A stretch of 64,000 nucleotides of DNA from Lachnospiraceae bacterium (GTDB lineage Bacteria; Bacillota; Clostridia; Lachnospirales; Lachnospiraceae), in NCBI GenBank assembly GCA_910575835.1, contig CAJTGB010000008.1:62001-126000 (forward strand), read 5' to 3'. The position numbers and the translations under genes are program-made. This document shows, piece after piece, positions 8,333-16,772 of the stretch (positions within the stretch are counted from its first letter, which is position 1; every line of letters starts with the position of its first letter). The notes under the pieces were generated by a model. The model worked only from the letters and a program-made list of their open reading frames with translations, was not told the origin of the DNA and ran no database searches.

Positions 8333-8558
8333 CTTTAAGGGTGATTTTAATCCGAAAGCAGTATCAAAGCTGATGGGTCATGCAAAGGAACTGATTACAG
8401 TAGATGTGTACGGTGACGATCAGAACATTATTCCAGAAGAAATGTTGGAATTGGTATCTTATATGAATGATGTTATGCCAAAAAGAAGCGGGCAGGATTT
8501 GAAAGATGTAGTATTGGATACAGTAATAGAAACAGAAAAATATTTGCCGGATAAATAA
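8333..8558 (+). pseudogene. Tyrosine recombinase, C-terminal fragment
   Basis: The frame encodes FNPKAVSKLMGHAKE, then ITVDVYGDDQNI, and ends TEKYLPDK. These are the last ~75 residues of a phage/ICE-type tyrosine integrase, with the final His (GHAKE) and catalytic Tyr (DVYGD) but no R-HxxR residues. A longer version is at 29823-30839. The short sequence just upstream still resembles that gene but is out of frame. It cannot recombine DNA. Confidence 0.85.
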
Positions 8559-8714
8559 AAAGATTGTTACTGTGAGTGAATGAACGGTAATAAACGTTTT
8601 GTTTCAAGGTGAAAGCATTGATTTCGCTGTTGTCAGAATGGGGAAACCACGATATAATAAAGACAGAATATTTTGCTTTTAAGATGAGGGAAATATTGTG
8701 AAAGGATAAGAAAT

Positions 8715-9701
8715 ATGCAGAAAAAGACACCGGATTACGATAATGTGTTTAAGACTATGAAGAGCAAGCACAAGAGATTGTTCATATCCGTAATTAATGA
8801 CGTTTTCGGGAAAGAGTATTCATTAGATACAAAAGTGGAGGTTTTACCGTCAGAGGGATATTTGACTGAAAGTGAGACGGCAGACGGGAGCAAGGAAATA
8901 GAAGAGCAGATTTCTGACTTCCTGATTAAGATAGGGAGTGAGGTTTATCTGCTGGAGTGCCAGAGCTATGATGACGGCTCTATGGCAATCAGGATTGCAG
9001 AATATGCGTTCATTGTCGCGAGGCAGTTCGCAACATGGGATATCGGGCATGCAACGATTCCCATGCCGAGATTTTCCGTAATCTATGTCAAACGGGCGGA
9101 AAGAACCCCGAAGACTACAAAAATTACCTTTACATTTCCAGACGGGCAGAAAGTAAATTACGAATCCACAAACGTAATCTTGGAAGAATTTACAAAGGAA
9201 TATATTATTGAAAAGAGGCTGTTCCCTTATATTCCGTTCTATATTGCAAGATATGAAAAGGATATGATATCCGAAGGAAGTATAGAGAACGCAGTACGGG
9301 ATTTGGAATATTTCAGGAATGAACTGGTTCGCTTGTATGAAGCGGAGGAATTGACCGATCATGAACTGATCGACTTAAAAGGATTTATAAATACCATCAT
9401 TACACATATTACAAATGGAAATAAAAATGAGGAAAGGCTGGTGAATATTATGGGTGGAACAGTAATTGAGACAGAGTCGGAGAGATTGATTCGTCAAGGT
9501 ATAAGTCAAGGTATAAGTCAAGGTATAAGTCAAGGTATAAGTCAAGGTATAAGTCAGGGAAAAGCGCAGTTGCTCATTGAACTTGGGCAGGAAGAAGGTC
9601 TTGATGATGCGGCGCTTCTGAAAAGGATTCAGGAACGGATTGGCGTGTCATTGGAACAGGCAGCCGCCTATTTGGAACGGTATGGAAAACAGACTGTATA
9701 G
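8715..9701 (+). CDS. Rpn-family PD-(D/E)XK nuclease / putative transposase
   Basis: 328 residues, starting MQKKTPDYDNVFKTMKSKHK with AAGGATAAG before it. The PD-(D/E)XK core is visible: ISDFLIKIGSEVYLLECQS, where Asp and the E-x-Q pair fit the PDDEXK_2 type. RpnA-like proteins promote RecA-independent recombination in E. coli; this one is only a family match. The C-terminal part holds five GISQ units from a 12-bp tandem repeat, then a helical tail (GLDDAALLKRIQERIGVSLE). The copy at 30996 is nearly identical but lacks the extra units. A terminator follows at 9734. Confidence 0.85.
   Translation: MQKKTPDYDNVFKTMKSKHKRLFISVINDVFGKEYSLDTKVEVLPSEGYLTESETADGSKEIEEQISDFLIKIGSEVYLLECQSYDDGSMAIRIAEYAFIVARQFATWDIGHATIPMPRFSVIYVKRAERTPKTTKITFTFPDGQKVNYESTNVILEEFTKEYIIEKRLFPYIPFYIARYEKDMISEGSIENAVRDLEYFRNELVRLYEAEELTDHELIDLKGFINTIITHITNGNKNEERLVNIMGGTVIETESERLIRQGISQGISQGISQGISQGISQGKAQLLIELGQEEGLDDAALLKRIQERIGVSLEQAAAYLERYGKQTV
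9495..9554 (+). repeat. 12-bp tandem repeat x5 inside the Rpn gene
   Basis: The unit CAAGGTATAAGT occurs five times without change and adds five Q-G-I-S units to the protein in frame. The homologous gene at 30996 has none of these extra units. Replication slippage is the simplest explanation. Confidence 0.95.
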
Positions 9702-9733
9702 ATTTGCGAAGACGGGTGACAATTTGAAGTGAA

Positions 9734-9772
9734 GGGAGTATTTTCGTCAAAAACGAGAGTACTCCTATTTTT
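9734..9772 (+). terminator. Rho-independent terminator after Rpn copy 1
   Basis: Stem GGAGTA/TACTCC with inner CGT/ACG pairing, followed by a T-rich run (9766-9772). It is 33 bases after the stop codon and is conserved in the second copy. Confidence 0.75.
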
Positions 9773-9792
9773 GTGAAAGAACGGATGTTTTG

Positions 9793-9804
9793 GAACATTT
9801 GTTC
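9793..9804. promoter_or_regulatory. LexA-type box in the duplicated flank
   Basis: GAACATTTGTTC is a perfect GAAC-N4-GTTC inverted repeat of the Gram-positive LexA (DinR) type. It corresponds to the box at 32014-32025 before uvrB. Here no intact gene follows, so it is probably a passenger of the duplication. Confidence 0.5.
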
Positions 9805-9811
9805 TTAAATT

Positions 9812-10113
9812 GTGCGCCTGGCGGCGCACGTTTCCAACGAGTGCAAGTCTCGAATCCGCCCGGTAGTGGGAAGGATATAGCCGAAGGCAAGGGTGTCCAT
9901 CGTGAGGTGGAATCTGAAGAGGGCGGTGTGCGGAAGCTTGGCATACCAACAGTGATAGACAGAACCATTCAACAGGCAATAGCGCAACAGCTAATACCAA
10001 TCTATGAGCCGCTCTTTATTGAGACGAGTTACGGTTATCGTCCGAACAAGAGCGCAAAAGATGCTATTCTTAAGGAAAAAGAGTACGCAGGAAAAGGGTA
10101 TACCTATGCGGTA
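9812..10113 (+). pseudogene. Group II intron remnant with reverse transcriptase fragment
   Basis: The segment starts GTGCGCC, the usual 5' end of a bacterial group II intron, forms a short GTGCGCC/GGCGCAC hairpin and continues into a sequence like intron domain I (CGAGTGCAAGTCTCG). It then switches to a stretch of LtrA-type reverse transcriptase: VRKLGIPTVIDRTIQQAI, then SYGYRPNKSAKDAI and GKGYTYAV. The catalytic YADD region, maturase domain and domains V/VI are absent. It is a deletion scar of an intron that inserted next to the duplicated segment. Confidence 0.7.
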
Positions 10114-10249
10114 TCAATATTTGAATACATAGAGACATTTTATAATACGGTAAGAATCCATAGTCATTGTGGATATCTATCTATCACCAAATGAATACGA
10201 GAATGAGTATGAACAGAAATTGAATAAGATGGAAAGATTGGCTGGATAA
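10114..10249 (+). pseudogene. IS3-family transposase OrfB, C-terminal scrap
   Basis: The intron-RT frame passes directly into IFEYIETFYNTVRIHSHCGY, the conserved end of IS3/IS150-type DDE transposases, then stops. The next frame continues SPNEYENEYEQKLNKMERLA up to a TAA at 10247-10249. So there is a frame break and everything before the C-terminal motif is missing. Confidence 0.7.
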
Positions 10250-10410
10250 AAAGGGAATGTTGTAAGAAAAGTTCACTTTTAACTTGTACTTTTTCTTGAC
10301 ATAGTACCACCGGAAGATTCCTATGGAAATATGGCCGCTTAGTTGCTATAATGTATTTAAAATCTAAGACAGAAAACAGTCTGAAGATGACGGAAGGAGC
10401 GTGGAAAGAG

Positions 10411-12102
10411 ATGGAGATTCGAAAGAAGAAACTTCCGATAGGGATTGAAAATTTTGAGAAATTACGTTTAGAGGATTTTTATTATACTGATAAAACAGGA
10501 CTTATAAGGGAGCTTCTTAACAATTGGGGAGAGGTGAATCTGTTCACACGTCCCAGGAGATTTGGAAAAACGCTGAATATGAGTATGCTGGAACACTTTT
10601 TCTCATTGGATGGGGATAAGCGTATTTTTGACGGGCTGGATATTTCAAAAGAAACTGCGCTTTGTGAGGAACATATGGGGAAATATCCGGTTATTTCAGT
10701 TTCCCTGAAAGGGATTGACGCGCGGGTCTATGAGACAGCTTATCAAATGGCAGCCCAAGTTATTATTGAAGCAGCAGCGAAATATTATTTCCTTCTGGAA
10801 AGTGAAAAGCTGAATGAACATGATAAAGCAGCGTACAAAGACCTTTTGGATAAAAATATGAATGAAGGCACGCTTGGGAGCAGCTTAAGGCAGCTGTCGG
10901 GGATGCTGGAAAAACATTATGGTACAAAAGTGATCGTGCTGATTGATGAATATGACGTCCCATTGGCAAAAGCCCATGCGAATGGATACTATGACCAGAT
11001 GGTTTCCCTGATCCGAAGCCTGCTTGGTGAGGTACTCAAAACAAACAACAGCCTGAAACTAGCGGTGATGACCGGGTGTCTTCGGATTTCAAAGGAGAGT
11101 ATTTTTACCGGTCTGAATAATCTGAAGGTGTTGACGATTGCAGATGAGCGTTTTGATGAATACTTTGGTTTTACAGACAAAGAGGTGAGGGAACTTCTGG
11201 AGTATTATGATGTGGCCGATCATTATGAGGAAGTAAAAAAGTGGTATGACGGATATCAATTTGGAAATGCATCGGTATATTGTCCGTGGGATGTGTTGAA
11301 CCATTGTGACAGGATCAGGAGCGAGCCTCATGTGCAGCCAGAAAACTACTGGATCAATACCAGCAGCAATGATGCAGTGAAGCGGTTCATTCAGGAATCG
11401 GCAAATGCTGCGACTAAACGGGAGATTGAGCGTTTGGTGGCAGGGGAAGTCATTATGAAAGAAATTCATCAGGAGCTCACATATTCAGAGATTTACCAGA
11501 CGATTGATAATATCTGGAGCCTTCTTTTTACCACCGGTTATCTGACCCAGCGTGGAAAAGCGGAAGGCAGGCAGATGAAATTGGCAATCCCCAATCTGGA
11601 GATCCGGGATATTTATGTGACGCAGATCATGGAATTCTTTAAAGAGAATGTCCGGGAAGACGGCGATACGCTGAACCGTTTCTGTGATGCCCTGCGAAAT
11701 GAGGATGTGGAAAATGTAGAGAAACTTTTCACGGAATATTTAAGGAAGACTATCAGTATCCGGGATACGGCTGTGAGATCAGGCATGAAAGAGAACTTTT
11801 ATCATGGTATTCTGCTTGGAATCTTAGGTGTGAAGAACCGATGGGGAATTTCTTCCAACCGGGAAATGGGGGAAGGCTATGCGGATATCCTTGCGGAACC
11901 GGATACCGGAGATATGGGGATTATCATAGAAGTGAAATATGCACACGACGGAGATCTGGACGCTGCTTGCAAAGAAGCATTAAAACAGATTGAGTATACC
12001 AGATATGAAGATTACCTTGAAGATGACGGGGTAGAGAATATCCTCAAATACGGGATTGCATGTTATAAAAAGCGGTGCAGGGTTATGCTTGCAGAAAAAT
12101 AA
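10411..12102 (+). CDS. AAA-ATPase-like / PD-(D/E)XK nuclease protein
   Basis: 563 residues from the ATG at 10411, preceded by GGAAGGAG; an in-frame ATG at 10387 and a longer start at 10351 are possible. N-terminal AAA-ATPase-like domain: P-loop variant RPRRFGKT at residues 47-54 and Walker B VIVLIDEYD. The C-terminal domain ends in a PD-(D/E)XK-type core, GYADILAEPD followed by IIIEVKY. This two-domain layout (PF09820 plus PF08011 type) is common, often in many copies, in gut Clostridia and Bacteroidetes. Its role is unknown; a DNA- or phage-directed role is only a suggestion. It is intact, unlike its neighbours, and has a terminator after it. Confidence 0.88.
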   Translation: MEIRKKKLPIGIENFEKLRLEDFYYTDKTGLIRELLNNWGEVNLFTRPRRFGKTLNMSMLEHFFSLDGDKRIFDGLDISKETALCEEHMGKYPVISVSLKGIDARVYETAYQMAAQVIIEAAAKYYFLLESEKLNEHDKAAYKDLLDKNMNEGTLGSSLRQLSGMLEKHYGTKVIVLIDEYDVPLAKAHANGYYDQMVSLIRSLLGEVLKTNNSLKLAVMTGCLRISKESIFTGLNNLKVLTIADERFDEYFGFTDKEVRELLEYYDVADHYEEVKKWYDGYQFGNASVYCPWDVLNHCDRIRSEPHVQPENYWINTSSNDAVKRFIQESANAATKREIERLVAGEVIMKEIHQELTYSEIYQTIDNIWSLLFTTGYLTQRGKAEGRQMKLAIPNLEIRDIYVTQIMEFFKENVREDGDTLNRFCDALRNEDVENVEKLFTEYLRKTISIRDTAVRSGMKENFYHGILLGILGVKNRWGISSNREMGEGYADILAEPDTGDMGIIIEVKYAHDGDLDAACKEALKQIEYTRYEDYLEDDGVENILKYGIACYKKRCRVMLAEK

Positions 12103-12122
12103 TGAAAAAATAGAGGTAAATG

Positions 12123-12158
12123 AAAGCTCTGGAGCAGGTATGTTTCAGGGCTTTTTTC
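12123..12158 (+). terminator. Rho-independent terminator after the AAA/nuclease gene
   Basis: AAAGCTCTG at 12123-12131 pairs with CAGGGCTTT at 12146-12154 (one mismatch), followed by TTT. It lies 20 bases after the stop codon. Confidence 0.65.
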
Positions 12159-12215
12159 ATGCCGTCATGTGCGGGGAGAACTGTCAGTGGCAGTTTTCTT
12201 GTTTCTAACATCCAT

Positions 12216-12267
12216 CAGGGCATAGAAAAGCGGGGCTGTTTGATACAGTTCCGTTTTTTATGCCCTG
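12216..12267. repeat. Long imperfect hairpin
   Basis: CAGGGCAT (12216-12223) is mirrored by ATGCCCTG (12260-12267), with inner pairing AAAAGCGG/CCGTTTTTT and CTGT/ACAG around a short loop. It may be a bidirectional terminator or the remains of a mobile element end. Confidence 0.5.
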
Positions 12268-12521
12268 ATACGCTGTGCCTCTTCCTACAGCTTTCGTTGA
12301 TTCCTATCTAATGCCATCTCATCGTCTCCCTTTTCCAGTACATCGGATGTTAAATTCCTGCGCATTTAGTATAACACTTTCGGCGTAATACAGAAAGCAC
12401 CTTCCCGGTTTCCTTCTGTTTCCAATCTGGTAACAACTAACTCTTAGATTATTATCTCGGATGACGCGAGAAAAGGTTTTAGATGTAGAATCCAGACTAT
12501 AGAAGAAAGTACGGTAAATAG
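12268..12521. other. Intergenic stretch without a recognisable gene
   Basis: Between the two hairpins I see no supported coding region on either strand. On the minus strand a ribosome-site-like GGGAGACG and a short MALDRNQRKL frame occur around 12310-12335, but the frame stops after ten codons. Confidence 0.5.
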
Positions 12522-12561
12522 AAGCCTATAGTATGGATATGTCATATACTATAGGCTTTTG
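12522..12561 (+). terminator. Strong intrinsic terminator upstream of the pst operon
   Basis: AAGCCTATAGTAT (12522-12534) pairs perfectly with ATACTATAGGCTT (12546-12558), followed by TT. It would isolate the phosphate operon from upstream transcription and may work in both directions. Confidence 0.75.
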
Positions 12562-12649
12562 TATTGCAGAAATGCTGTTATATGAACTATAGGGCAAAGA
12601 CATGCGGATGACGGATAAAAATATTAAAGAACTGACTTTAGTTTTGGAA

Positions 12650-12705
12650 TTAACCTACAATTAACATACATGCACTTTTGGAATTAACATTGAAGACAGT
12701 ATACT
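12650..12705 (+). promoter_or_regulatory. Pho-box-like promoter of pstS
   Basis: Three TTAAC(C/A) elements lie at 12650, 12661 and 12684, that is 11 and 23 bases apart, on one face of the helix. The last ends 10 bases before a TATACT -10 box at 12700-12705, and no -35 hexamer is present. This is the layout of promoters activated by the phosphate regulator PhoB/PhoP, which is encoded in the same operon. The assignment rests on pattern only. Confidence 0.7.
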
Positions 12706-12739
12706 TGATTCATCAAAAAGATAAAGGAGTGTGTTCAAC

Positions 12740-13588
12740 ATGAAAAAAATTATTACTATTGCAGCAGTTCTTACGATTATGGCAGGAGCGCTGGGAGGAT
12801 GCGGTACCAATGGCTCACCCGCTGGTGAAGATGTAAAAAGTGAGAAAGCAAAGAGTTCTCAGACAGTTGCCACGGACGGCTCCACTTCTATGGAAAAAGT
12901 GATTGGTTTTTTGAGTGAAGCTTATATGGAGGAACATGGAGATATAAAGGTTACATACAATCCAACAGGTTCCAGTTCGGGCATACAGGCAGCAGCGGAA
13001 GGAAGATGTGATATTGGACTGGCAAGCCGTGACCTAAAGGAAGAAGAAACGGCAGATCTGCAGGGAACAGTAGTTGCTATTGATGGAATTGGAATCATAG
13101 TAAACCCTGATAATCCCACAGAGGATTTGACAATCGAGCAGATTGGGAAGATCTACAGTGGTGAGATTACCAACTGGAAAGAAGTTGGCGGCAGCGATGC
13201 GCCGATTGTCTGCATTGGGCGTGAGGCGGCTTCCGGGACAAGAGACGGTTTTGAAGAAGTGACGGGTACGAAAGATAAATGCAAGTATTCGCAGGAACTT
13301 ACATCTACGGGAGATGTTGTGCAGACCGTATCCGGCAATCCCAATGCCATCGGCTATGCGTCGGTTGCATCAGCAGGCGATACGGTGAAAATGATCAGTG
13401 TGGAAGGGGTACGTCCGACCACAGATACCATTCAGGATGGGGAGTACAAAGTTCAGAGAAATTTTGTGCTTGTAACCAAAAAGGATACTGCCCTTTCTAG
13501 GGCTGCACAGGAGTTTTTTGATTTCGCCACCAGCGAACAGGCGGACAGCCTTATTAAGGAAGCAGGGGCTGTACCGGTAAAACGATAG
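12740..13588 (+). CDS. pstS: Phosphate ABC transporter substrate-binding lipoprotein
   Basis: 282 residues from the ATG at 12740 (AAGGAG 10 bases upstream; the GTG at 12731 overlaps poorly with it). Signal peptide with lipobox LGGC, lipidated Cys21. The mature protein has the PstS phosphate-binding elements: DGSTSMEKVIGFLSEAY, then TYNPTGSSSGIQAAAEGRCD, IGLASRDLK and EAASGTRDGFEEVTG. It captures inorganic phosphate outside the membrane and hands it to PstCA. First gene of pstSCAB-phoU-phoBR, with a Pho-box-like promoter just upstream. Confidence 0.95.
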   Translation: MKKIITIAAVLTIMAGALGGCGTNGSPAGEDVKSEKAKSSQTVATDGSTSMEKVIGFLSEAYMEEHGDIKVTYNPTGSSSGIQAAAEGRCDIGLASRDLKEEETADLQGTVVAIDGIGIIVNPDNPTEDLTIEQIGKIYSGEITNWKEVGGSDAPIVCIGREAASGTRDGFEEVTGTKDKCKYSQELTSTGDVVQTVSGNPNAIGYASVASAGDTVKMISVEGVRPTTDTIQDGEYKVQRNFVLVTKKDTALSRAAQEFFDFATSEQADSLIKEAGAVPVKR

Positions 13589-13603
13589 AAACGAGGGGAT
13601 AGT

Positions 13604-14485
13604 ATGGAGAAGATAAAGAAGGCGGCAAAATGTATGGAAAAGGCAATGAACCTGTTATTTCTGGTATGCGGCCTGCTGACAATACTGTTTGTTATACTGA
13701 TTACTGTATTTCTCGTGATAAGCGGTATTCCGGCAATACGAAACATTGGTCTGGGGGATTTTCTGTTTGGGAAGACCTGGGCATCTACTTCTGCCAGACC
13801 TTCCTATGGAATCCTTCCCTTTATCCTGACATCCGTATATGGAACCCTGGGTGCAGTCCTCATAGGGGTTCCGATTGGATTGTTATGCGCGATCTTTCTG
13901 GCAAAAATGTCCCCAAAGAAAGTTGGCAGTGTAGTAAGGAATGTGGTAGACCTGCTCGCCGGAATACCTTCTGTGGTTTATGGACTGGTAGGAATGATCA
14001 TCATTGTTCCATGTGTAAGGGAGATATTTCATCTCCCGGATGGGGCAAATCTTTTTTCTGCAATCCTTGTCCTTGCCGTTATGATCCTGCCCTCTGTTAT
14101 TTCCGTATCAGAAACAGCAATTAAAGCGGTGCCAAAGGAATATGAGGAGGCTTCCCTTGCGCTGGGGGCAACAAAGACCGAAACCATATTTAAGGTTGTC
14201 GTTCCGGCTGCCAAAAGCGGCATTGTCACCGCGGTTGTATTAGGCATCGGAAGGGCAGTCGGGGAAGCGATGGCGGTTATGATGGTAGCGGGAAATGTTG
14301 CCAATATGCCGGAACTGTTTGGAAGCGTCCGGTTTCTGACTACGGCAGTTGCCAGTGAGATGTCCTATTCTTCGGGACTGCAGAGGCAGGCGTTGTTTTC
14401 CATCGCACTTGTGCTTTTTCTGTTCATCATGGCAATCAACCTGATATTGAATGTAATGATAAAAAAGGGGGAGCAGAATGACTGA
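13604..14485 (+). CDS. pstC: Phosphate ABC transporter permease PstC
   Basis: 293 residues with about six membrane segments, the first at about 17-43. The cytoplasmic EAA loop, which contacts PstB, reads EEASLALGATKTETIFKVV, and the region around DLLAGIPSVVYGLVGM is typical of PstC/PstA. It starts 15 bases after pstS with GAGGGG as ribosome site and overlaps pstA by 8 bases, so the two permease subunits are translationally coupled. Confidence 0.95.
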   Translation: MEKIKKAAKCMEKAMNLLFLVCGLLTILFVILITVFLVISGIPAIRNIGLGDFLFGKTWASTSARPSYGILPFILTSVYGTLGAVLIGVPIGLLCAIFLAKMSPKKVGSVVRNVVDLLAGIPSVVYGLVGMIIIVPCVREIFHLPDGANLFSAILVLAVMILPSVISVSETAIKAVPKEYEEASLALGATKTETIFKVVVPAAKSGIVTAVVLGIGRAVGEAMAVMMVAGNVANMPELFGSVRFLTTAVASEMSYSSGLQRQALFSIALVLFLFIMAINLILNVMIKKGEQND

Positions 14486-15335
14486 TACGATATCAAAAAG
14501 AAGAAAAATCAAAGATACGATCTTAAAGCTGATGATGGTCTTGTCGGCAGGGTTGATCTGCGGTATCCTGCTTGGACTGATCGGATATATCCTGTACCGG
14601 GGCATTCCGCATATCTCATGGGAGCTTGTTTCTACGAAGCCAAGCCTTTTGCACGGTACGGTAGGTATTCTGCCTAATATCCTGAATACCTTATATATGA
14701 TTATCATAACTCTGATTATTGTACTGCCGCTGGGAGTAGGGGCTGCCATTTATCTGAATGAATATGCCCAAAATAAGAAGCTGGTACGGGTGATCGAACT
14801 GGCAACAGAAACTCTTGCCGGAATACCATCTATCATATATGGACTGGCGGGGATGCTCCTGTTTGTGCAGTTCTTCTCTCTGGGGACCAGTCTGATGGCC
14901 GGTTCGCTGACTCTTGCAATCATGACATTGCCAACGATCATCCGCACCACACAGGAAAGCCTGAAAACGGTGCCGAAGGCATACCGGGAGGGAGCCCTTG
15001 GATTAGGCGCGGGAAAATGGTATATGATCCGCACAGTGGTGATTCCCTGCGTCATTGACGGTATTGTGACAGGCTGTATCTTATCTGTGGGCAGAGTAGT
15101 GGGCGAGAGCGCTGCGCTTCTCTTTACCGCGGGGATGGCAAATGAGCTGCTGTCCCTATCGGAGGCGGTGCAGGCGGGGAATGCAGGTTCTACCCTGACG
15201 GTTGCGATGTATGTGTATGCGAAAGAGCGCGGGCAGTTTGACGTTGCGTTTGCGGTTGCCGCTATATTGCTTGTACTTAATTTTCTTATCAACATGTCAG
15301 CAAAGGCGGCAGCGGTCAGATTGAAACAGAAATGA
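14478..15335 (+). CDS. pstA: Phosphate ABC transporter permease PstA
   Basis: 285 residues, multi-spanning. ETLAGIPSIIYGLAGM matches the same element in PstC, and the EAA loop reads REGALGLGAGKWYMIRTVV. It forms the transmembrane channel with PstC. The start overlaps the pstC stop, preceded by GGGGGAG, and pstB follows after 12 bases. Confidence 0.95.
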   Translation: MTDTISKRRKIKDTILKLMMVLSAGLICGILLGLIGYILYRGIPHISWELVSTKPSLLHGTVGILPNILNTLYMIIITLIIVLPLGVGAAIYLNEYAQNKKLVRVIELATETLAGIPSIIYGLAGMLLFVQFFSLGTSLMAGSLTLAIMTLPTIIRTTQESLKTVPKAYREGALGLGAGKWYMIRTVVIPCVIDGIVTGCILSVGRVVGESAALLFTAGMANELLSLSEAVQAGNAGSTLTVAMYVYAKERGQFDVAFAVAAILLVLNFLINMSAKAAAVRLKQK

Positions 15336-15347
15336 GGTGGGATTGAT

Positions 15348-16100
15348 ATGGAAAATATTATCACAACAAAGGATTTGAACTTATGGTATGGAGCGGCCCA
15401 TGCCCTGAAAAATATTGATATGGAAATTCCGGAAAAGAAAATTACTGCACTCATCGGACCCTCCGGCTGCGGGAAATCTACCTGTCTGAAAACCTTGAAC
15501 CGGATGAATGATCTGGTCGAAAATTGCCGGATCGAAGGGAAGCTCACACTTTCCGGCATCGACATTTACAAAGAAATTGATGTAAACATACTACGGAAGC
15601 GTGTCGGCATGGTTTTTCAGAAACCGAATCCGTTTCCGATGAGTATTTATGATAACATTGCCTATGGTCCGAGAATACATGGAATAAGATCAAAAGTTAA
15701 GCTGGATGAAATAGTAGAGCGTTCCCTGACGCAGGCGGCAATCTGGGAGGAATGCAAAGACCGTTTGAAAAAAAGCGCGCTGGGCATGAGCGGGGGACAG
15801 CAGCAGAGGCTCTGCATAGCGAGGGCGCTGGCAGTAGAGCCGGAAGTCCTTCTGATGGATGAGCCGACGTCAGCCCTCGACCCTATTTCCACTTCAAAGA
15901 TTGAAGATCTGGCGATGGAACTAAAGGAAAAATACACGATCATCATGGTTACGCACAATATGCAGCAGGCAGTGAGGATCGCGGATAAGACGGCATTTTT
16001 CCTGTTAGGCGAGGTGGTGGAGTTTGACGATACACAGACCATGTTCTCCACACCGTCCGATCGGAGGACAGAGGATTATATCACAGGGAGGTTTGGATAA
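15348..16100 (+). CDS. pstB: Phosphate ABC transporter ATPase PstB
   Basis: 250 residues, the usual length. Walker [10 protein letters not shown] at 37-45, signature [15 protein letters not shown], Walker [13 protein letters not shown] and the switch His in VTHNMQQA. It energises PstCA. An 'MNDLVE' segment after Walker A is characteristic of PstB among ABC ATPases. Its stop codon overlaps the phoU start by one base. Confidence 0.97.
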   Translation: MENIITTKDLNLWYGAAHALKNIDMEIPEKKITALIGPSGCGKSTCLKTLNRMNDLVENCRIEGKLTLSGIDIYKEIDVNILRKRVGMVFQKPNPFPMSIYDNIAYGPRIHGIRSKVKLDEIVERSLTQAAIWEECKDRLKKSALGMSGGQQQRLCIARALAVEPEVLLMDEPTSALDPISTSKIEDLAMELKEKYTIIMVTHNMQQAVRIADKTAFFLLGEVVEFDDTQTMFSTPSDRRTEDYITGRFG

Positions 16101-16771
16101 TGCGGAATAAATTTGACAGACAGTTATCGCAGCTTAATACAGAACTGATCACAATGGGCGCCTTATGCGAGGAGGCAATTACCAATGCCGTAAGATATCT
16201 TACGGACAATGACGAAGACAGCAGAATCATGTGTCTGGATGCAGACACGCAGATTGATAAAAAAGAGCGTGATATCGAAACGCTCTGCCTGAAACTGATT
16301 TTGCAGCAGCAGCCCGTGGCAAAAGACCTGAGGATTGTTTCAGCCGCTTTAAAAATGATTTCGGATATGGAACGGATCGGGGATCAGGCATCGGATATTG
16401 TGGAGATTGCGCCTTATGCGGCAAGAAAGGGGACGCTTGGCGAAACACATATCCGGGAAATGGCAGAAGCAGCCATAAAAATGGTGTCAGAAAGTATTGA
16501 TTCTTTTGTAAAAATGAACCTGGACATTGCCTGTCTGGTGATTGAGCATGACAACATTGTGGATGATTTGTTTGACAAGGTAAAGCGGGAGTTGATAAAA
16601 TCAATAGCAGAGGGACAAGACGATGCAGAGGCCCTTATGGATTTGTTTATGATTGCGAAATATTTTGAACGGATCGGCGACCATGCAGAAAATATTGCTG
16701 AGTGGGTAATCTATTCCATAACCGGAGCACATCGAAAAAACTCTGAAAAACCACTCAGAAAAGAGGAATAA
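16100..16771 (+). CDS. phoU: Phosphate transport regulator PhoU
   Basis: 223 residues, all helical. Two copies of the PhoU metal-binding helix pattern are visible: KMISDMERIGDQASDI (first half) and IAKYFERIGDHAENIAEW (second half), with the E/D-x-x-R-x-G-D metal ligands. PhoU links PstSCAB activity to the PhoR kinase and limits Pho activation when phosphate is plentiful. It sits between pstB and the two-component genes, as expected. Confidence 0.95.
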   Translation: MRNKFDRQLSQLNTELITMGALCEEAITNAVRYLTDNDEDSRIMCLDADTQIDKKERDIETLCLKLILQQQPVAKDLRIVSAALKMISDMERIGDQASDIVEIAPYAARKGTLGETHIREMAEAAIKMVSESIDSFVKMNLDIACLVIEHDNIVDDLFDKVKRELIKSIAEGQDDAEALMDLFMIAKYFERIGDHAENIAEWVIYSITGAHRKNSEKPLRKEE

Positions 16772-16772
16772 A

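Larger units (their letters stand above)
8305..9806. repeat. 1.4-1.5 kb duplicated segment, copy 1 (integrase tail + Rpn gene)
   Basis: This segment is repeated at about 30584-32027 in the same orientation. Spacing is conserved base for base (offset 22281) from the integrase stop through the Rpn start. Copy 1 is 60 bases longer inside the Rpn gene because of five extra 12-bp units. The left edge is diverged; the right edge is sharp at about 9806, where the group II intron scar begins. Confidence 0.85.

Noticed and set aside
9495-9554. Short regular repeats as a possible CRISPR array
   Set aside because: Units are 12 bases, contiguous, without spacers, and encode an in-frame peptide repeat. 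No cas genes in the window.
12120-12311. 63-codon + strand frame after the AAA/nuclease gene
   Set aside because: It runs through a terminator and a long hairpin and resembles nothing.
14750-15565. 271-codon minus-strand frame across pstA/pstB
   Set aside because: Covers two well-supported genes on the other strand and spans their junction; no motif found.
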